From the NCBI GenBank assembly GCA_002507545.1, contig DAVR01000033.1, forward strand, positions 1,195 to 63,885: 62,691 bases of DNA, in the 5' to 3' direction. A model generated the notes under the pieces. The model saw only the letters and a program-made list of their open reading frames with translations. It had not been told where the DNA came from and made no database searches. The DNA is from Archaeoglobus sp. UBA230 (lineage in GTDB: Archaea > Halobacteriota > Archaeoglobi > Archaeoglobales > Archaeoglobaceae). The translations under genes were made by a program, and so were the position numbers. Shown in pieces: positions 33,833-43,330 of the stretch. The first letter of the stretch is position 1. The number at the start of each line of letters is the position of its first letter.

Positions 33833-36828
33833 GTCCACCACCTGTCTCCATTGATAATATGGATTGAATTTCCCTTATCTCCATGGATTATCTCGTCTTT
33901 TCCATCCCCATCAACATCGGCAATGGCAAATCCATCACCCTTCTCAAAATTGATTTTCATGCGTTTTATCAAATTCCCCGAGACATCGTACACTTCTAAC
34001 CAGTCATCTCTTTCACCTATCACGATCTCATCCACCCCATCACCGTCGAGATCTCCACACCCCAGACCGTTTCGACCTTCATAATCGCTGTAGTGAATAG
34101 ATTTTAGTGGGTTAGCTATCAATAATTCTTGAACGCCAAGAGTTATGTCAATAATGTGTATTTCGTCTGCCGAATGGTCACCATGAACAAGTTCATCATT
34201 CCCGTCACCATCTACATCTCCTGCACAGATCTTGTCTTCATCCTCAAAATTTGAAAGATAAACGTACTGTTTGTCAATGAAAAATTTATCATTCGTGTAT
34301 CCCATCTTGTAGATCCTTATTTCATGGCTGCTCCTGTCAGCGTAGATTATCTCATCCTTTCCATCCCCATCAAAGTCACCAGTCTCCAAGTCGTCTCCCG
34401 GTTTAAACCCAACTTCAAATTCGTAGTTTTTAATGATTGCAGGTTCTATAACTGGAAAACTTGTTTTGATGTAAATTTCAATTTTGCCAGAATTTTTATT
34501 TCCGTGGATCAACTCACCATACCCATCTCCATTCAGATCTCCAACAGCCAACTCATCCCATTTTGAGAATTCAAAATCTTGCATATCGGGATAGTATACT
34601 ATGTGGGGATCTGCGTGACCATAGCCGCCGTAGGTATTGATACCGTAGAAAATGCGAATGACGTCTGCTCTATCCCCGTGAATTATCTCGCCTTTTCCAT
34701 CTCCATCAAGGTCACCTGCAGCAAGTCCATCACCCTCTTCGAAATCCAGATGTATTGTGTAGTCTGCTGGAAGAGCGTAATAGACTCTATTCTTCAGGTC
34801 ACTATATTTGAAATCAGAGTAGGGGATATATGCGTAACCATCCACAGCCCAGACACATTCACCTTTCTTCGGACACTGCCATCCTGTATCAACTCCCCAG
34901 CTGTTTCTAATTATCCAACATCCCGGCGTGCCGTATTTGTTCATGCAGATCTGACTGTTGTCGTCATATCCGACTATCACAACAGCATGTTCCCAATTAT
35001 CTGACCCGGCTGAGAGGGGGCCATGGCAAATCAGTGCTCTCTTTATTTCGTCGATATCGTTACTCACCTTTCCTCTATAGATAATTCCGCCAACCCTGTA
35101 TTCCCAGTCAGTGCATTTATCATTGCAGTTTCCATTGGCTTCTTTGTAGGGGAGACAGGATTCGTCAGGAACACCGTTGTTTATGATATACGACAAAGCT
35201 TTATGCGCCCATCCACCATCACAATCTCCACTGGTTGACCAGCACCATATCAAATCGAACTCACAGTCCTGCTCACAGTTTATTAGGAATTGTTCTGAGA
35301 GATTAATTGTTGATTTCGCACCCGCATAGAGTATCAAACCAGCTTCAACCGTACCAACAGCAGAGTGTGCCCAACAGGAGCCGCAATTACTACCTTGATC
35401 TCTTATTGGTGGCAGAGTTATGTAATCCCTCCAGTCAAATTTGGTTGGTAGCGTATCTAAATCACAGCGGTTGCAGGGAGGACAGATTCCTCCACAGTCA
35501 ATGCCATCCTCATTTGCACCTTTTACGGAGTCGGCACAGTCACATGCATCTCCGTAGCCATCACCGTCACTATCGAGTTGATCGGGGTTCGGTAAGTTAG
35601 GACAGTTATCACATTCATCTCCAACTCCGTCACCATCTGTATCTATATTGGATTTTGACTTATCACAAATATCGCACTCAGCACCTATGCCATCCCCATC
35701 TGCATCAATCTGACTGGGGTTGTAGATGTTGGGACAGTTGTCACATGCATCTCCCCAGCCATCATTGTCGGAGTCTGTTTGATCATTGGTAACGAAAGGA
35801 CAGTTATCACACGCATCTCCCCATTTGTCGCCATCAGAATTTTCTTGTCCAGGATTTTTGGTATAGGGGCAATTGTCTACATCTCCACAAACACCATCTC
35901 CATCTTTATCGTTATCTTTATCAAAAGGACATTTATCACACGCATCTCCCCAGCCATCATTGTCGGAGTCCATTTGGTCGTAGTTCGGTTCCAACACGCA
36001 ATTATCAAAACAGTCAAGAACACCATCCCCGTCAGAATCTTCCTCCCCGGGAGGGCATGCACCATTTATACATTTCCCACACAAGCAATGGTGCTCAGTG
36101 TAGGCAACTGTTCCGGAGTTGGCATATGGGCTAAGAACGCAATAATAGCTGGCGAGCTCATCTGTGTCAGCAGGAACAGGATTTCCAGTAGTGTTATCCA
36201 TGATAAAGTAGTCTGACATCCAGCCTAAGCTCTGACACCTCCACTCTTCTTCAATTTGGCAGTAGTACTCAACCAACGTGGACTCATCCTTGCAGTAGTC
36301 CTCGAAGGATAGTAGTTTGTAGTGCAGTGGAGTTACGGATTCGGGTCCGCTTGGACCCAGCTGAGGACTTACAAATACCTTTCCGATATAGGACCAGTAT
36401 CCCAATCTGCCTTTAACATAAAAGTTCTTTCCGTCGGTATCTATGGAACACTCTGGCTGAAATTCTTCTATTTTCTGTGTTGGTGTGATCACGGGTGTTG
36501 TTGTAGTTCGTATAGGTATTGGTGTTGTTGTGGTTGTCACAGTGGTCGTCGTCCGGATTGCAGTGGTAGTGGTTACGGAACATACTTCAAGCTTAATCAA
36601 AGAATTGTCACACGAACTGTACCACCCCTCCTCTCTCGTCCCTACTTTATCACAGATTGCAACACATCTATTACACGAATCGTATTTGATTACCTCACCG
36701 GTACATGAGTCGTACCACCCCTCAATTCTTGTTCCTACTTTGTCGCAGGTAGGTTGACATTGAGCACTGGTGAGATGTAGTGACAGCAAGACTATTATAA
36801 ACAGTGTTATCAACCTTACTGCTGCCAT
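33829..36828 (-). CDS. Secreted papain-like cysteine protease with TSP3 and FG-GAP repeats
   Basis: A signal peptide (1-22) opens this 999-residue protein. Two CDKVGTR-x-EGWY repeats (27-83) and a Thr-rich linker (85-117) come next, then an unassigned Cys-containing domain (125-260) and a run of thrombospondin type 3 calcium repeats (263-430, DSDxDGxGDxCDNC units). A C1A papain domain (about 458-680) follows: Q478, C485 in GSCWAH, H614 in NWEHAV and N642 in RNSWG are all in place. About six FG-GAP/VCBS repeats of the type AGDLDGDGKGEIIHGD (695-995) end the protein. There is no I29 propeptide. It likely digests extracellular protein, with calcium-rigidified stalk and binding propeller. Confidence 0.93.
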   Translation of the reverse strand: MAAVRLITLFIIVLLSLHLTSAQCQPTCDKVGTRIEGWYDSCTGEVIKYDSCNRCVAICDKVGTREEGWYSSCDNSLIKLEVCSVTTTTAIRTTTTVTTTTTPIPIRTTTTPVITPTQKIEEFQPECSIDTDGKNFYVKGRLGYWSYIGKVFVSPQLGPSGPESVTPLHYKLLSFEDYCKDESTLVEYYCQIEEEWRCQSLGWMSDYFIMDNTTGNPVPADTDELASYYCVLSPYANSGTVAYTEHHCLCGKCINGACPPGEEDSDGDGVLDCFDNCVLEPNYDQMDSDNDGWGDACDKCPFDKDNDKDGDGVCGDVDNCPYTKNPGQENSDGDKWGDACDNCPFVTNDQTDSDNDGWGDACDNCPNIYNPSQIDADGDGIGAECDICDKSKSNIDTDGDGVGDECDNCPNLPNPDQLDSDGDGYGDACDCADSVKGANEDGIDCGGICPPCNRCDLDTLPTKFDWRDYITLPPIRDQGSNCGSCWAHSAVGTVEAGLILYAGAKSTINLSEQFLINCEQDCEFDLIWCWSTSGDCDGGWAHKALSYIINNGVPDESCLPYKEANGNCNDKCTDWEYRVGGIIYRGKVSNDIDEIKRALICHGPLSAGSDNWEHAVVIVGYDDNSQICMNKYGTPGCWIIRNSWGVDTGWQCPKKGECVWAVDGYAYIPYSDFKYSDLKNRVYYALPADYTIHLDFEEGDGLAAGDLDGDGKGEIIHGDRADVIRIFYGINTYGGYGHADPHIVYYPDMQDFEFSKWDELAVGDLNGDGYGELIHGNKNSGKIEIYIKTSFPVIEPAIIKNYEFEVGFKPGDDLETGDFDGDGKDEIIYADRSSHEIRIYKMGYTNDKFFIDKQYVYLSNFEDEDKICAGDVDGDGNDELVHGDHSADEIHIIDITLGVQELLIANPLKSIHYSDYEGRNGLGCGDLDGDGVDEIVIGERDDWLEVYDVSGNLIKRMKINFEKGDGFAIADVDGDGKDEIIHGDKGNSIHIINGDRWWT

Positions 36829-37288
36829 AGTATGTTACAAATTTTAAAAATATTTAGTTTTTTCATTATGAAGTTAAATTACTCAATTGTAATTCCATTT
36901 TACAATAAGCGATTGTTGGATTCGTTAACATTGTGTATAGTGTTCTCAAACTTGCAATTCAATCTCCATTCTCGCATCTCCACATTCAAAGAACTGACAG
37001 CTAATCAGGAAAGTAGGATTAACTCGTTTATCGGTAAGAGGGGATGAAAAATGAGATCTTCTATCAGAAATCATTGATAAGATGGAGAGGAGGGAGACGA
37101 AAAAAGCTCTGGCAATGAATGGAATAACACCGGTAAACAAGGCGATAGAAATTCTGAAGATCATAAAGAGATATCTTACGCTGTTAGCGAGGTGAATAAA
37201 CGATTAGAACTGAGAAAGTTTTTGAGAATACAGGAGGAGGTTAAATTAAGATCGGTCTGAGTGGTGAGATGAAGAAAACCATAAATTT
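36829..37288. other. Intergenic region with gene remnant
   Basis: After the protease start come AT-rich promoter sequence (TATA-like TTTTTAAAATTT near 36838 in reverse) and then, from about 37060 to 37260, coding-like plus-strand fragments. One 37-codon frame at 37082-37195 reads MERRETKKALAMNGITPVNKAIE. It is continued in another frame by SEVNKRLELRKFLRIQEEVKL, as expected from a single frameshift. I take this as the remains of a small helical protein; no complete gene is supported. Confidence 0.4.
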
Positions 37289-38731
37289 TTAGCCTTTAGC
37301 CACACCCAATGGCCTTAACCTCGCCACAAGCCTCGAAATACCAGCCCTGTGAACGACATCCACGACATCATCGCTCAGCTTGTAGGCCTCAGGAGCCTCC
37401 TCAGCCAGCAGAGCACCGTGTGTGGCTCTAACGTATATGCCCTTCCTTTCAAGGTTCTGCTTAACCACGTTGCCCCTCAGTCTTCTCTTCGCTGCTGCCC
37501 TACTCATTACTCTCCCGCTGCCGTGACAGGTCGAGCCGAAAGTCTCCTCCATCGCTTTTTCAGTTCCCACAAGAACGTAACTCGGAGTGCCCATGCTTCC
37601 CGGGATCAGCACGGGCTGACCAAAATTCACGTAGTCGTCGGGAATCTCTCCAGTTCCCGGACCGAAAGCCCTCGTAGCCCCCTTCCTGTGGACACACAAC
37701 TTTACCTTTTTGCCATTAACCCGGTGCTCCTCGAATTTCGCTATGTTGTGTGCAACATCATATATCAGGCCCATCTCCAGATCCTCCTCATTCATCCCAA
37801 AAACCTTCTGGAAGGTTTCGCGAGTCCAGTGGGCGATGATCTGCCTGTTGCACCATGCGTAGTTTGCTGAAGCAGCCATTCCAGCAAAGTAGTCCTGCCC
37901 TTCCCTGCTGTTTATCGGCGCACATGCGAGCTGTCTGTCCGGTAGCTTGATTCCATACTTCTTAACAGCCCTGTCAAGCACTTCCAGAAAGTCCGTGCAT
38001 ACCTGATGCCCCAAGCCTCTGCTTCCGCAGTGTATCATTACTGTTACCATTCCTTCTTCCAGTCCGAAAGCCTTTGCTACCTCCTCGTCGAATATCTTGT
38101 CCACATACTGCACCTCAAGGAAGTGATTACCGCTACCGAGCGTTCCAAGCTGAGGTCTACCTCTATCTCTCGCCCTCTTGCTCACAACCTCAGGCCTCGC
38201 ACCATCTAATGCTCCATTCTCCTCACAGTGCTTCAGGTCCTCCTCACTGCCGTATCCGTTCTCCACAGCCCACTTAGCTCCGGCAACGAAAATCTCATCC
38301 AGTTCTCTGTCACTAACTCTCAGCCTTCCCTCGCTACCAACTCCTGAGGGTACGGCAACAAACAACTCGTCTATAAGCTGCTTGATCTTCGGTTTTATGT
38401 CCTCAACTCTCAGATTAGACCGAAGCAGCCTCACCCCGCAGTTTATGTCAAATCCAACTCCACCGGGTGAGACTACGCCATCGTTAACGTCAAAGCCGGC
38501 CACACCCCCAATTGGAAATCCATAACCGACATGCACATCGGGCATCACAAGCGATGCCATGTGTATCCCCGGCATAGTTGCTACGTTTGCAGCCTGCTCT
38601 ACAGCATCCCGTTCAAGAATCTGCATCAGCTTCCTGCTTATGTAGAAGTAAGCGGGAACCCTCATTCCGGGCTTGTATCCTTTCGGTAATTCCCATTTGT
38701 AGTTGGTAACCTTTTTCAAAACGTTCTCCAT
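37289..38731 (-). CDS. rtcB: RNA-splicing ligase RtcB
   Basis: RtcB joins 2',3'-cyclic phosphate and 5'-OH RNA ends and seals tRNA exons after intron removal in archaea. The 480 residues show the metal-binding segments [27 protein letters not shown] near residue 98, [20 protein letters not shown] and the guanylylated histidine in [14 protein letters not shown] near residue 405. No intein is present. It is relevant to the intron-containing tRNA-Leu at the start of the window. It is a single gene between the accessory island and two membrane protein genes. Confidence 0.97.
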   Translation of the reverse strand: MENVLKKVTNYKWELPKGYKPGMRVPAYFYISRKLMQILERDAVEQAANVATMPGIHMASLVMPDVHVGYGFPIGGVAGFDVNDGVVSPGGVGFDINCGVRLLRSNLRVEDIKPKIKQLIDELFVAVPSGVGSEGRLRVSDRELDEIFVAGAKWAVENGYGSEEDLKHCEENGALDGARPEVVSKRARDRGRPQLGTLGSGNHFLEVQYVDKIFDEEVAKAFGLEEGMVTVMIHCGSRGLGHQVCTDFLEVLDRAVKKYGIKLPDRQLACAPINSREGQDYFAGMAASANYAWCNRQIIAHWTRETFQKVFGMNEEDLEMGLIYDVAHNIAKFEEHRVNGKKVKLCVHRKGATRAFGPGTGEIPDDYVNFGQPVLIPGSMGTPSYVLVGTEKAMEETFGSTCHGSGRVMSRAAAKRRLRGNVVKQNLERKGIYVRATHGALLAEEAPEAYKLSDDVVDVVHRAGISRLVARLRPLGVAKG

Positions 38732-38753
38732 GCCTTTAAATTATGAGGACGAT

Positions 38754-39596
38754 TTAAAGCATTTTACTTTTCCTTTTATAAAGTTCAACCCACCATGCAG
38801 TTGTTATTGGGGCAACAGTAAGCCAACCTACTATTGCCGAGAGAGCGTATCCCACCACGATCCCTGAGATTCCGAAATAGTGGAGGGGTTGAAAGGGTAT
38901 TCCTACAACCATTCCAGCCAGAATGACGAGGAGCCAGAAAACAATGGTTTCAGCAATTGATATTCTCAGCACCTGAAGTCCCTTTTTTATCCCCGACAAA
39001 ACGCTCTCTCCATCCAGCACAATCGCATAGGGGATGAAGGTAAAAAGAAAAAACACAACGCTTATCAAGCACAGAAATACAACACCCCACAGGAAAAACG
39101 CAATCGCAGATTGTACAAGGCTGTTTATATCCCCAATCTTTATTGCCTTTACGATAAAATAAACCGGAACGAGCCCCGCCAGCACTATAATATCTACCGT
39201 GAGGCGGTATATCAGAAAAGGGAAATAGCGTGATTTTGCGTATTTGAATCCTTCTAAAAGTCCTACTTTGCATTCCAAAGCGTCAAAGCAGACTTTAATC
39301 CCCCAAGCCCTGAAGAGTGTGTCAAATATGATGAAAAGGAATGATCCTACAAGCAGGAGATAAAATATCAGGTCGAGGTTTTCAAGGTATCTCTCAAAAA
39401 GTCGGGTAAAATATTCTCTGTTGACTTCAGCCATATCACCCGAAAGAACCAGTTCAGGAGAGATTTTGAACACAAGGAAGAGGGCAAATGACAAAAAGAT
39501 TGCAGTGCTAACCAAGCCGGAGATAAGGAATGGAATTCCTGTAACTTTGTGTCTCCTCCACGCCTCCCATCCTGCTCTGATGGTCTCCCATATCAT
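38754..39596 (-). CDS. Polytopic membrane protein (uncharacterised)
   Basis: The 280-residue protein has about six membrane helices and begins IWETIRAGWEAWRRHK, a charged amphipathic start seen in archaeal membrane proteins of the DUF7847/glycerophosphodiester-domain-like type. Between helices 2 and 3 is an acidic loop (DMAEVNREYFTRLFERYL). I recognise no catalytic motif. The start is ATG 39596, which overlaps the stop of the small upstream membrane gene by 4 bases; the open frame further upstream runs through that gene. It may be involved in envelope lipid organisation, but function is unknown. Confidence 0.75.
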   Translation of the reverse strand: MIWETIRAGWEAWRRHKVTGIPFLISGLVSTAIFLSFALFLVFKISPELVLSGDMAEVNREYFTRLFERYLENLDLIFYLLLVGSFLFIIFDTLFRAWGIKVCFDALECKVGLLEGFKYAKSRYFPFLIYRLTVDIIVLAGLVPVYFIVKAIKIGDINSLVQSAIAFFLWGVVFLCLISVVFFLFTFIPYAIVLDGESVLSGIKKGLQVLRISIAETIVFWLLVILAGMVVGIPFQPLHYFGISGIVVGYALSAIVGWLTVAPITTAWWVELYKRKSKML

Positions 39597-39976
39597 ACTC
39601 CAAAGAACTCCTTGACATGGGGACGGGTGAGGTAGTAGATAACTATACCGTTTATGACTATGCCGATAATCCCTTGAGGGAGTGAGAACAGAGATGAGAC
39701 AATCCCAATTGCAAGAAGAATAATGTATATCCACCACGCCCAGCCTGCTCCTTTCCAGAGCCCGTATGAGATCACTATACCCACCACTCCAAGGATAACG
39801 AACACAATGCTACCAACTGCCAGCAGCAAAGTAAAGAATGGTGCAGCAGGCTCAAGTTCGCTTACAGGGACAATCTGTCCAAGTATCGCAAAAAGGGCTG
39901 CAAGAGCAAAGCACCCTATGGACCCTATGAAGCCCAGTATGGCAAGTATTGTAACTCCCAATGGTCTCATAGACAC
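39593..39976 (-). CDS. Small four-helix membrane protein
   Basis: The 127-residue protein starts RPLGVTILAILGFIGSIGCF, a beginning frequent in small archaeal membrane proteins of unknown function. Three to four hydrophobic helices and short polar loops follow, ending in YYLTRPHVKEFFG. ATG 39976 or 39970 can be the start. It is coupled to the larger membrane protein downstream. I see no function. Confidence 0.7.
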   Translation of the reverse strand: MSMRPLGVTILAILGFIGSIGCFALAALFAILGQIVPVSELEPAAPFFTLLLAVGSIVFVILGVVGIVISYGLWKGAGWAWWIYIILLAIGIVSSLFSLPQGIIGIVINGIVIYYLTRPHVKEFFGV

Positions 39977-40012
39977 CTGTTATCAAATCTACTATTTAAC
40001 TTTTCTGTATGG

Positions 40013-40801
40013 TTAACCTGTAAGCGTGCTGATAAACTCGTCCATAGCCCTGTTGACTTCATCCGGTCTCTCAAGCATAACGCAATGTCCTGCATTCTTT
40101 ACAACCACGAGCTTTGAATTCTTTATCAGACTGTTAAGTTCCTTCGATCGGCTTAAAGGAAGCAAAGCATCCTCCTCTCCGGCAATAACAAGGGTAGGTT
40201 TGTCTATCCTTTCTGCCACCTTCCTGAGGTCAATAGTCCTTAGAGTTTTGTAGGTGTTCATAGCAGAGTAGGGTGGTGTGTATTTCATTGCCTGCTCCCA
40301 GACCCATTTTCTCACTTCTACAGCATTTTTCCCGACAGCAAGTTTAGCTACGTATTTTGCCGATGTCGTATAGGCGATAGAAGCGAAAAACTTTGCAAAG
40401 GGGTAACCGAGCTTGTGAAAGGTTCTAATCCTCGTTCCACCACCGATGAGGATGAGGGCGAGAACTTTTTCGGGATGCTCAACGCAGTATTTCATTGATA
40501 TCATAGTGCCGAAGGAATGACCTACAAGAACGAACTTCTCCAAGCCAATCTCTTCGGCAATTAGATCAAGATCGGAGACAAAGTTCTCGAATCTGTAGTG
40601 CTCATATTCAAGCGGTTTTTCCGAGTTTCCGTGCCCTCTATTGTCAATAAATACCATTTTGTATCTTCCTGAGAAGTAGTTCCTCTGATCTTTCCACCAG
40701 TTCATATTTGCAGTCCATCCGTGAAGGAAGACGAGGGATGGCTCATCACCCTCCTCTACTTCATAGTAAACATTCACTCCATCATTCCTAACATATGGCA
40801 T
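40013..40801 (-). CDS. Alpha/beta hydrolase
   Basis: The 262-residue protein is a classical alpha/beta hydrolase of the ring-cleavage/3-oxoadipate enol-lactonase group. The oxyanion hole segment is VFLHGWTANMNWW near residue 23, the nucleophile elbow GHSFGTMIS near residue 93, the acid is in AGEEDALLP near residue 210 and the histidine is in NAGHCVMLERP near residue 238. Substrate may be an ester, lactone or diketone; none is proved. It is a single gene upstream of the membrane pair, and downstream of glpK on the same strand with a 40-base gap. Confidence 0.85.
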   Translation of the reverse strand: MPYVRNDGVNVYYEVEEGDEPSLVFLHGWTANMNWWKDQRNYFSGRYKMVFIDNRGHGNSEKPLEYEHYRFENFVSDLDLIAEEIGLEKFVLVGHSFGTMISMKYCVEHPEKVLALILIGGGTRIRTFHKLGYPFAKFFASIAYTTSAKYVAKLAVGKNAVEVRKWVWEQAMKYTPPYSAMNTYKTLRTIDLRKVAERIDKPTLVIAGEEDALLPLSRSKELNSLIKNSKLVVVKNAGHCVMLERPDEVNRAMDEFISTLTG

Positions 40802-40841
40802 AATTATAGGTGAATTTATTAATTTAAAAAATTTTCGTAGA

Positions 40842-42320
40842 CTAAAGTTTTATATTCATGGCGATGTTCAACAATTTCTTCCATTTCTGATACTTGGCTC
40901 TCATATCCTCTTTCCTCTCAAAAACATCATTGAAGGGCATACAGAAGTCTCTGTTCCATTTTCCAATTGCTTTTCCAGCAACAAGATTGGCACCGAATGA
41001 TGTCCCGGAAAGTATTGCTCCCCTCTCCACAGGAATTCCAGTCACATCTGCTATTCTCTGTAGGAAAAAGTCGTTAGATGACATCTCTCCGTCACATCTT
41101 ATCCTTCTTAACTCCACTGGAAACTCCTTTTTCATTATATCAACGATCTCCGCAATTCTGAAGGCAAGTGCTTCAAGCAGCGCTTTAACTATGTCTTCTC
41201 TCCTCATTGCATTCGACATCCCGTAAAGCAGTCCGGGAGCGGAGATGTAATGCGGGGTGCCCAAGCCCGTGAATGCGGGGATCAGCAACATATCCTCATT
41301 TTTTGATTTGAACGCCATTTCGGATGTTTCCCTTACATCATCGTAAATTCCGATCTCCTTCAACAGCTCAACCGCAGAACCGCTGAAGAGTAGCAAACCC
41401 TCAAGCATGTATCGCATTTCTCCCTTCAACCTCCAGGCGATTAGGGGTAGAAGACCTCTTGAAGATGCCCACGGCTCCTCCCCAACATTCAGGTCAACAA
41501 AAGTTCCCGTTCCGTTCGTGACCTTCAAGTCCCCCTTTTCCCAGCATCCTAAGGCATAAAGCGAAGCGGACTGGTCTGCAATGACCCCAGTGACAGGTAC
41601 ATTCCTGTATTCTCCAAAAATCTCATCGCTCTCCTTTGGTGTCGGTAACATTTCAGTATCAGCACCGACTATCTCAAGAATCGGCTTGCTCCACCTGAGA
41701 TAAAATGAATCATACAAGCCCGTGGCTGCAGCATTCGAGTAGTCCGTTGCATGCTCACCGGTGAGATTATATATCAGCCAGCTATCTATGGTTCCAGCTT
41801 TCAAATCGTAATTGCCTGCCTTCTCACCAAGCTCGTTCAGCATCCAGCAGAGCTTCACACTGGTGTGGTTTGCTCTGAGAGAGAGCCTTGAGAGCGTTAT
41901 GAACCACTTGGCTCTTCTACTGTTTTTGATTGTCGGGATAATCTCTGAAATGCCCGCAACAATCTTCCCCACAGCCCTTGCAATCTTTATCGTTCTGTCC
42001 CTGTTGAGCTGCTCGGCAAGCTTGTCAGCCCTCATATCCTGCCATCCTAAAGCGGGAAAAACAGTTTTGCCAGTTTTGGCATCCCAAAGAACGGCTGTTG
42101 CCCTCTGATTGGTTATTGCTATTGCTTCGATGCCGTATTTTTCAATCGCATAGTCTGCTAATTTCAAACATTTCCTCGCCATGTCTTCCGCATCAATCTC
42201 AACCCAACCGGGTTGTGGGTTATGCTTTACTATGGGCTCCCTTATGAGGTCTACCAGCTTTGATTCCTCATAAACGGCAAGCTTTATCGTTGTCGTTCCA
42301 GCATCAATCACCCCAATCAT
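40842..42320 (-). CDS. glpK: Glycerol kinase (FGGY family)
   Basis: The 492-residue enzyme phosphorylates glycerol to sn-glycerol 3-phosphate. The phosphate-binding loop IDAGTTTIKLAVY opens the protein. NQRATAVLWDAKTGKTVFPALGWQD near residue 94 and VTGVIADQSASLYALGCWEKG near residue 245 are the glycerol kinase segments, followed by KVTNGTGTF and the C-terminal IRCDGEMSSNDFFLQ. It is the last gene of a six-gene operon, overlapping the Fe-S gene by 4 bases. Other FGGY sugar kinases are possible, but the neighbours favour glycerol. Confidence 0.88.
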   Translation of the reverse strand: MIGVIDAGTTTIKLAVYEESKLVDLIREPIVKHNPQPGWVEIDAEDMARKCLKLADYAIEKYGIEAIAITNQRATAVLWDAKTGKTVFPALGWQDMRADKLAEQLNRDRTIKIARAVGKIVAGISEIIPTIKNSRRAKWFITLSRLSLRANHTSVKLCWMLNELGEKAGNYDLKAGTIDSWLIYNLTGEHATDYSNAAATGLYDSFYLRWSKPILEIVGADTEMLPTPKESDEIFGEYRNVPVTGVIADQSASLYALGCWEKGDLKVTNGTGTFVDLNVGEEPWASSRGLLPLIAWRLKGEMRYMLEGLLLFSGSAVELLKEIGIYDDVRETSEMAFKSKNEDMLLIPAFTGLGTPHYISAPGLLYGMSNAMRREDIVKALLEALAFRIAEIVDIMKKEFPVELRRIRCDGEMSSNDFFLQRIADVTGIPVERGAILSGTSFGANLVAGKAIGKWNRDFCMPFNDVFERKEDMRAKYQKWKKLLNIAMNIKL

Positions 42321-43330
42321 AATCTCTCCCCGATCAATTCGACAAAATCTATTGCTTTAAGGGCAGTTTTACATGAAGGGCATGCAGTCACGATTTCATA
42401 CTCGAAATGATCTCTTCTATTCTTTGCCACAACCTCTGCATAATCGGGTGCTATGAACTTGTAAACCCCACCATATCCGCAGCAGTGGGTATCTTTTCCG
42501 CTGAATGCCGGCTCATGAATAGCGCATCCCATCTCTTCAAGCAGCTTTCTCGGTTCTTGAGTAACATCAAGTTTCCTCGCCATGATGCAGGGGTCGTGAT
42601 AGGAAAGGTCACCTCCAACCTTCACGGGCTGAAGAATGCTGATTATGTGTGCAGCTCTGATACCGCTTTCCCTCATTATCGCAACGCAGTGCGGGCAGTT
42701 GCTCACAACTCCCTCATATTTAGACACCAGTCTTTTCACCTCATTAATGGCGGATTTGAACTTCTCAAACAGACCGAGTTCGTAGTAGGGCATTCCACAG
42801 CAAAGAAGATCATCAACGGCAAAATCAATTTTCAGTTTTTCCAGAACCTCAACAGTCTTAGTAAACAGCCCATTTTCAAGGGTTCTGCATCCGGGGAAGT
42901 AAAGAATCTTCCCTTCCCGTTTCTCTGTTTCGGTCTTCCTGAGATTTTTGAACAAGTCCCTCTCAATTCTTTCGGCAGCCTTTCTTGCAATCTCAGTATC
43001 GAAACCCGCCCTGATATTTCGGAGATTGTCATTTACGCTTATTTCCATTGGGCATGCACTCTTGCACGCGTCACATGGCAGACAGTGATACACGGCTTCG
43101 TAAGTGTAGTCTTGGGAGAAGTAGCCGAGTCTCGCCTTGACGGATGGGGAGACTGTAAGTCTGCGCTCAGCATCGAAAACAGGACAGACGTGAAGGCACA
43201 TGTTTGGGCAGAGCATGCATCTTGTAATCTCGTCTGCCTTTCCAAGCTTCGGTATGACCTTGGCAAGTCTGAGCTTTGTTTTTATATCTGTATTGGCAAT
43301 AATTCTTGATATAACCTTCGGATTTATCAA
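42317..43330 (-). CDS. GlpC-like iron-sulfur oxidoreductase (two CCG domains)
   Basis: The 337-residue protein has two N-terminal ferredoxin-type clusters (CMLCPNMCLHVCP near residue 38 and CLPCDACKSACP near residue 83) and two CCG domains (DLLCCGMPYYELG near residue 175 and HCCGYGGVYKF near residue 285). This is the layout of GlpC and heterodisulfide-reductase-like electron carriers. It should transfer electrons from the adjacent flavoprotein to the membrane quinone pool. It has no transmembrane helix, so it must bind the membrane peripherally. The gene overlaps both neighbours by 4 bases. Confidence 0.88.
   Translation of the reverse strand: MINPKVISRIIANTDIKTKLRLAKVIPKLGKADEITRCMLCPNMCLHVCPVFDAERRLTVSPSVKARLGYFSQDYTYEAVYHCLPCDACKSACPMEISVNDNLRNIRAGFDTEIARKAAERIERDLFKNLRKTETEKREGKILYFPGCRTLENGLFTKTVEVLEKLKIDFAVDDLLCCGMPYYELGLFEKFKSAINEVKRLVSKYEGVVSNCPHCVAIMRESGIRAAHIISILQPVKVGGDLSYHDPCIMARKLDVTQEPRKLLEEMGCAIHEPAFSGKDTHCCGYGGVYKFIAPDYAEVVAKNRRDHFEYEIVTACPSCKTALKAIDFVELIGERL

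Noticed and set aside
35380..36060. Direct DNA repeats that could be taken for a repeat array or CRISPR
   Set aside because: They are degenerate, in frame, and encode the thrombospondin-3 units; there are no constant repeats with unique spacers. No CRISPR array or cas gene is in the window.
34324..36757. Several plus-strand open frames opposite the protease gene
   Set aside because: They mirror the repeated Asp/Gly/Thr codons of the calcium repeats and the Thr-rich linker on the other strand and have no family features.
31776..37288. Insertion sequence or integrated element in the accessory island
   Set aside because: No transposase, integrase, terminal inverted repeat or tRNA attachment site is visible, so the island cannot be called a mobile element.
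42407..43309. 300-codon plus-strand frame opposite the GlpC-like gene
   Set aside because: The minus-strand protein has clear ferredoxin and CCG motifs and is coupled to its neighbours; the opposite frame is a shadow.
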